This document shows positions 6,545 to 8,674 of a DNA stretch of 8,674 bases, in pieces (the stretch's first letter is position 1; each line of letters opens with the position of its first letter). Made by a program: the position numbers and the translations under genes. The notes beneath the pieces are model-generated. The model was not told where the DNA came from, did no database searches, and saw only the letters and a program-made list of their open reading frames with translations. This stretch comes from Lentisphaeria bacterium (lineage in GTDB: Bacteria > Verrucomicrobiota > Lentisphaeria > Victivallales > UBA1829). The stretch covers positions 1 through 8,674 of the forward strand of contig JAFYBD010000213.1 in NCBI GenBank assembly GCA_017540385.1. Direction: 5' to 3'.

Positions 6545-7288
6545 TCACATCAGGAAGCCGCCGCAGACGTTGATGACCTGGCCGGTCACGTAGTCGGAAT
6601 CCGGGCCGCAGAGGAACGCCACGACGTTCGCCACGTCGGCGGGCTTGCCGCCGCGCTTCAGCGGGATCAGGTCGAGGAAGAGCTTCTTGGCTTCGTCCGG
6701 CAGGTTCTCGGTCATGTCGGTCATGATGTAACCGGGGGCGACGGCGTTCACCATGATGTTGCGGCTGCCGAGTTCCTTGGCCACGGACTTCGTGATGCCG
6801 ATCACACCGGCTTTCGAAGCGGAGTAGTTGACCTGGCCGGCGTTTCCGGCGCGGCCGACCACGCTGGAGATGTTCACGATCTTGCCGTAACGCGCCTTCA
6901 TCATCGGGCGGATGGCGGCCTTCGTGAAGTTGTAGGTGCCCTTCAGGTTGACGGCGATGACGGCGTCCCAGTCGGCCTCGCTCATGCGCATCAGCAGGTT
7001 GTCCTTCGTGATGCCGGCGCAGTTCACCAGGATGTCGAGACGGCCGTATTTCTCGATGACGGCCTTCACGGCTGCTTCCGCGTCCTCGGACTTCGCGACG
7101 TTCGCCGCGATGGCGACGGCGTCGATGCCCTGGGCCTGGAATTCCGCGACGGTCTTGTCGGCGGTTTCCTGCAAGATGTCCACGACTGCGAGCTTCGCGC
7201 CTTCTTTGGCCAGGCGTTCGCAGATGGCGCGACCGATGCCGCGGGCGCCGCCGGTCACGAGCGCCACTCTGTTTTCGAGTTGACTCAT
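6545..7288 (-). CDS. fabG: 3-oxoacyl-[acyl-carrier-protein] reductase
   Basis: FabG reduces 3-ketoacyl-ACP to 3-hydroxyacyl-ACP, the first reduction of each fatty-acid elongation cycle. The 247 residues have the short-chain dehydrogenase layout: the cofactor motif TGGARGIG at 12-19, NCAG at 89-92 (usually NNAG), Asn114 in IAVNLKG, catalytic Ser142 in NISSVVG, and Tyr155/Lys159 in YSASK. The segment GITKDNLLMRM and the C-terminal VTGQVINVCGGFLM are typical of FabG rather than other dehydrogenases. The second strand ends in VVDI with Asp37, which in this superfamily often favours NADH over NADPH. The start is fixed by an AAGGAG ribosome site 7 bp upstream. It lies 65 bp after fabD and 162 bp before acpP, in the standard fab order. 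Confidence 0.96.
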   Translation of the reverse strand: MSQLENRVALVTGGARGIGRAICERLAKEGAKLAVVDILQETADKTVAEFQAQGIDAVAIAANVAKSEDAEAAVKAVIEKYGRLDILVNCAGITKDNLLMRMSEADWDAVIAVNLKGTYNFTKAAIRPMMKARYGKIVNISSVVGRAGNAGQVNYSASKAGVIGITKSVAKELGSRNIMVNAVAPGYIMTDMTENLPDEAKKLFLDLIPLKRGGKPADVANVVAFLCGPDSDYVTGQVINVCGGFLM

Positions 7289-7295
7289 TGTGTTT

Positions 7296-7301
7296 CTCCT
7301 T
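7296..7301 (-). promoter_or_regulatory. Shine-Dalgarno of fabG
   Basis: The minus strand reads AAGGAG, 7 bp before the ATG at 7288. The rest of the 65-bp fabD-fabG gap has a TATATCAT stretch but no convincing -35 partner. Confidence 0.8.
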
Positions 7302-7353
7302 GAATAGGTATGATATAGGGTTGTCGATGTCGTTTCGGGAAGCCGCGCGCGCC

Positions 7354-8265
7354 TTAGGCGTCGGCCAGTCCGTCCGCTCCGGAGACGTTGTGGAGCGCCG
7401 CGCCGGGCAGGATCTTCCGCACCAGGCCGGTCAGGACCGTGCCGGGCCCGAATTCCACGAAGCGTTCCGCGCCGAAGCGTTCCGCCATGACGCGCACGCA
7501 GGTATCCCAGCGGACGCTTCCGGCCACCTGGGAGACCAGGTTTTTGCGGATCGCGGAGGGGTCGGATTCGGGTTCGCCGGTGAAATTCTGCACCACGGGG
7601 AACTTCGGAGCCTGCATGGGGGTCGCGTCGAGGACCGGGGCCAGCGCGGCTCCGGCGGACGCCATCATGCGGCTGTGGAACGCTCCGGCCACGTTCAGCG
7701 GCAACGCGCGCTTCACGCCGCGTTCCTTCAGCATCCCGCAGGCTTTCAGCACGCGGTCCTTCACGCCGCTGATGACGATCTGGCCGGGGGAATTGTAATT
7801 CGCCACGTCGATGTCACATTCGCGGCAGACGTCGGCGATCACGGCGGGGTCGCCCCCGATGATTGCGGCCATGCCGCCCTCGGCTTCATGGCAGGCGGCG
7901 TCCATCAGCGCGGCGCGTTTCGCCACAAGCTTCAGGCCGTCTTCGAACGAAAAGGCTCCGGCGGACGCGAACGCCGCGTATTCGCCGAGGCTGAGGCCGC
8001 CGGCCGCAACAGCCGTTTCGCCGGGGTGGCGTTCCAGCCATGCCGCAAGACACGCCATGCTGGTCGTGTAGATCGCGGGCTGGCAGTTCGCCGTGGCGGT
8101 CAGATCGGATTCCGGGCCCTCGAAACAGAGCTTGGAGAGGCTGCGTCCGAGCACGGCGTCGGCGCGGTCGAACACGTCCTTCGCAGCGGCCGAACATTCA
8201 TACAGGTCTTTCCCCATGCCGACGGCCTGGGCGCCCTGACCGGAAAATAAAAATGCCGTTTTCAA
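7354..8265 (-). CDS. fabD: Malonyl-CoA:acyl-carrier-protein transacylase
   Basis: FabD moves malonyl from CoA to ACP, supplying the extender unit used by FabF. The 303 residues carry the family motifs: FSGQGAQ at 7-13, the nucleophile Ser92 in GLSLGEYAAF, the substrate-binding Arg117 in AKRAALM, NYNSPGQIVISG at about 157-167, and catalytic His197 in GAFHSRMM. The nucleophile elbow has Leu where E. coli has His (GHSLGEY), a form I associate with plastid and Planctomycetes-Verrucomicrobia-Chlamydiae FabD. The start codon is TTG: an in-frame stop lies just upstream, no ATG occurs before residue 17, and an AAAGGA ribosome site is 8 bp away. It appears to be the first gene of the fab cluster, downstream of an AT-rich gap with a promoter candidate. 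Confidence 0.96.
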   Translation of the reverse strand: MKTAFLFSGQGAQAVGMGKDLYECSAAAKDVFDRADAVLGRSLSKLCFEGPESDLTATANCQPAIYTTSMACLAAWLERHPGETAVAAGGLSLGEYAAFASAGAFSFEDGLKLVAKRAALMDAACHEAEGGMAAIIGGDPAVIADVCRECDIDVANYNSPGQIVISGVKDRVLKACGMLKERGVKRALPLNVAGAFHSRMMASAGAALAPVLDATPMQAPKFPVVQNFTGEPESDPSAIRKNLVSQVAGSVRWDTCVRVMAERFGAERFVEFGPGTVLTGLVRKILPGAALHNVSGADGLADA

Positions 8266-8273
8266 TGTCGTTG

Positions 8274-8279
8274 TCCTTT
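8274..8279 (-). promoter_or_regulatory. Shine-Dalgarno fixing the TTG start of fabD
   Basis: The minus strand reads AAAGGA, 8 bp before the TTG at 8265. An in-frame TGA at 8281-8283 rules out any further upstream start. Confidence 0.75.
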
Positions 8280-8333
8280 CTCAGGTGATGCCGGATGCGG
8301 GACGGGATCATCCGTTCCGGCAAATCCGGGCGT

Positions 8334-8364
8334 ATTAAAATACCACAAAAACCTAAAAATTCAA
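8334..8364 (-). promoter_or_regulatory. Candidate promoter for the fabD cluster
   Basis: In the 120-bp gap after tsaC the minus strand has TTGAAT (8359-8364). It is followed either by TATTTT after 16 bp (8337-8342) or by TTTAAT after 19 bp (8334-8339), and neither spacing is ideal. The stretch is strikingly AT-rich for this genome. A near-perfect 12-bp palindrome (GTATTTTAATAC, 8332-8343) overlaps the -10 and could be an operator. Confidence 0.45.
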
Positions 8365-8385
8365 GTCGTTTCCCGAAATCCGGGC

Positions 8386-8674
8386 TCAGCCCAGCGCGCC
8401 CCGGAGCATGGACTCCGTGACCGGACCCGGACGCAGGACGCTCCAGGAACCGTCGCGTTCGACCTTCACCACGGTCGACGCCGCGGATTCCGGCGGGATC
8501 GGGCCGCCGTCCAGCACGCAGTCGGGCGGGATCGCCAGCGACGCCAGCGCCTCGTCGACGGTGTGCGCCGCAGGCTGGCCGGACAGGTTCGCGCTGGTCG
8601 ACGCGAGGGGTTTGCCGTAGCTTTTCAGCAGGCTCAGGAGCGCGGCGTGGTCGGGGATGCGGAAACCGGTAAAC
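8386..8674 (-). CDS. tsaC: Threonylcarbamoyl-AMP synthase, TsaC/YrdC type (N-terminus beyond window edge)
   Basis: This is the C-terminal 95 residues of a Sua5/YciO/YrdC-family protein; the 5' part lies outside the right edge. The enzyme makes threonylcarbamoyl-AMP from threonine, bicarbonate and ATP for the t6A37 modification of tRNAs that read ANN codons. The visible part begins at FRIPDH, then has the signature PLASTSANLSGQP (about 22-34), VLDGGP, the STVVK motif and the closing VLRPGPVT. It stops right after the YrdC core, so it is the short TsaC type without the extra Sua5 C-terminal domain. It is on the same strand as the fab genes, but 120 bp and a promoter candidate separate it from fabD, so co-regulation is not evident. 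The stop codon lies in a small GGGC-TGA-GCCC hairpin with no T-run directly after it. Confidence 0.92.
   Translation of the reverse strand, partial: FTGFRIPDHAALLSLLKSYGKPLASTSANLSGQPAAHTVDEALASLAIPPDCVLDGGPIPPESAASTVVKVERDGSWSVLRPGPVTESMLRGALG

Noticed and set aside
482..8250. A chain of very long plus-strand reading frames covering almost the entire window (778, 379, 322, 837 and 320 codons)
   Set aside because: Each lies opposite a gene with clear family motifs. The products are Arg/His/Asp/Val-rich, without domains, signal peptides or consistent ribosome sites. They are antisense shadows expected from GC-rich codon third positions.
8371..8394. Possible tsaC terminator (GGGC-TGA-GCCC and CCCG-GATTT-CGGG hairpins)
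   Set aside because: Stems are 4 bp and no T-tract follows directly; the T-rich DNA further on fits a promoter better.
1..8674. tRNA, rRNA, CRISPR, insertion sequence or phage elements
   Set aside because: No cloverleaf, spaced repeats, terminal inverted repeats or transposase motifs were seen; the only tandem repeat is the short in-frame KDQ array in the lipoprotein gene.

Overview
The window is a GC-rich, tightly packed bacterial chromosome segment. Every gene I can support lies on the minus strand, so transcription runs from high to low coordinates. There are nine genes, two of them cut by the window edges. In transcription order they are: the end of a TsaC/YrdC-type threonylcarbamoyl-AMP synthase (8386-8674); a fatty-acid synthesis cluster fabD-fabG-acpP-fabF (8265 down to 4796); a lipoprotein with a C-terminal LysM domain and a probable ExbD/TolR-like middle domain (3804-4745); and a phoH - 7TM-HD phosphohydrolase - ybeY cluster (3792 down to the left edge). 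No RNA gene, CRISPR array, insertion sequence or phage gene was seen.

The lipobox protein and LysM domain suggest a diderm bacterium. FabD carries GLSLGEY rather than the GHSLGEY of E. coli; as I recall, that form is common in the Planctomycetes-Verrucomicrobia-Chlamydiae group and in plastids. With the high GC content and the FabD-FabG-ACP-FabF order, a Verrucomicrobiota/Lentisphaerota-type organism is my best guess. This is an inference at low to moderate confidence.

Right part (about 6100-8340): an AT-rich gap downstream of tsaC holds a plausible promoter for fabD, which starts with TTG. fabD and fabG supply malonyl-ACP and reduce 3-ketoacyl-ACP. A 162-bp AT-rich gap precedes acpP and holds a second promoter candidate. 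A strong intrinsic terminator lies between acpP and fabF, so acpP may be made in excess over fabF, which would depend on read-through. FabF performs chain elongation on the ACP.

Left part (1 to about 4745): the lipoprotein gene has its own strong Shine-Dalgarno and sits 50 bp after fabF. phoH, the HD gene and ybeY follow with gaps of 11 bp, 2 bp and a 4-bp ATGA overlap, which suggests one translationally coupled operon. PhoH (RNA-associated ATPase), the 7TM-HD protein (c-di-AMP phosphodiesterase family) and YbeY (16S rRNA maturation and ribosome quality control) are a widely conserved set of neighbours.

The gene content is mostly housekeeping. The points most worth a second look are the ExbD-like domain on a lipoprotein, the terminator between acpP and fabF, an Asp in place of the third zinc-binding His in YbeY, and an Asp at the cofactor-selecting position of FabG.
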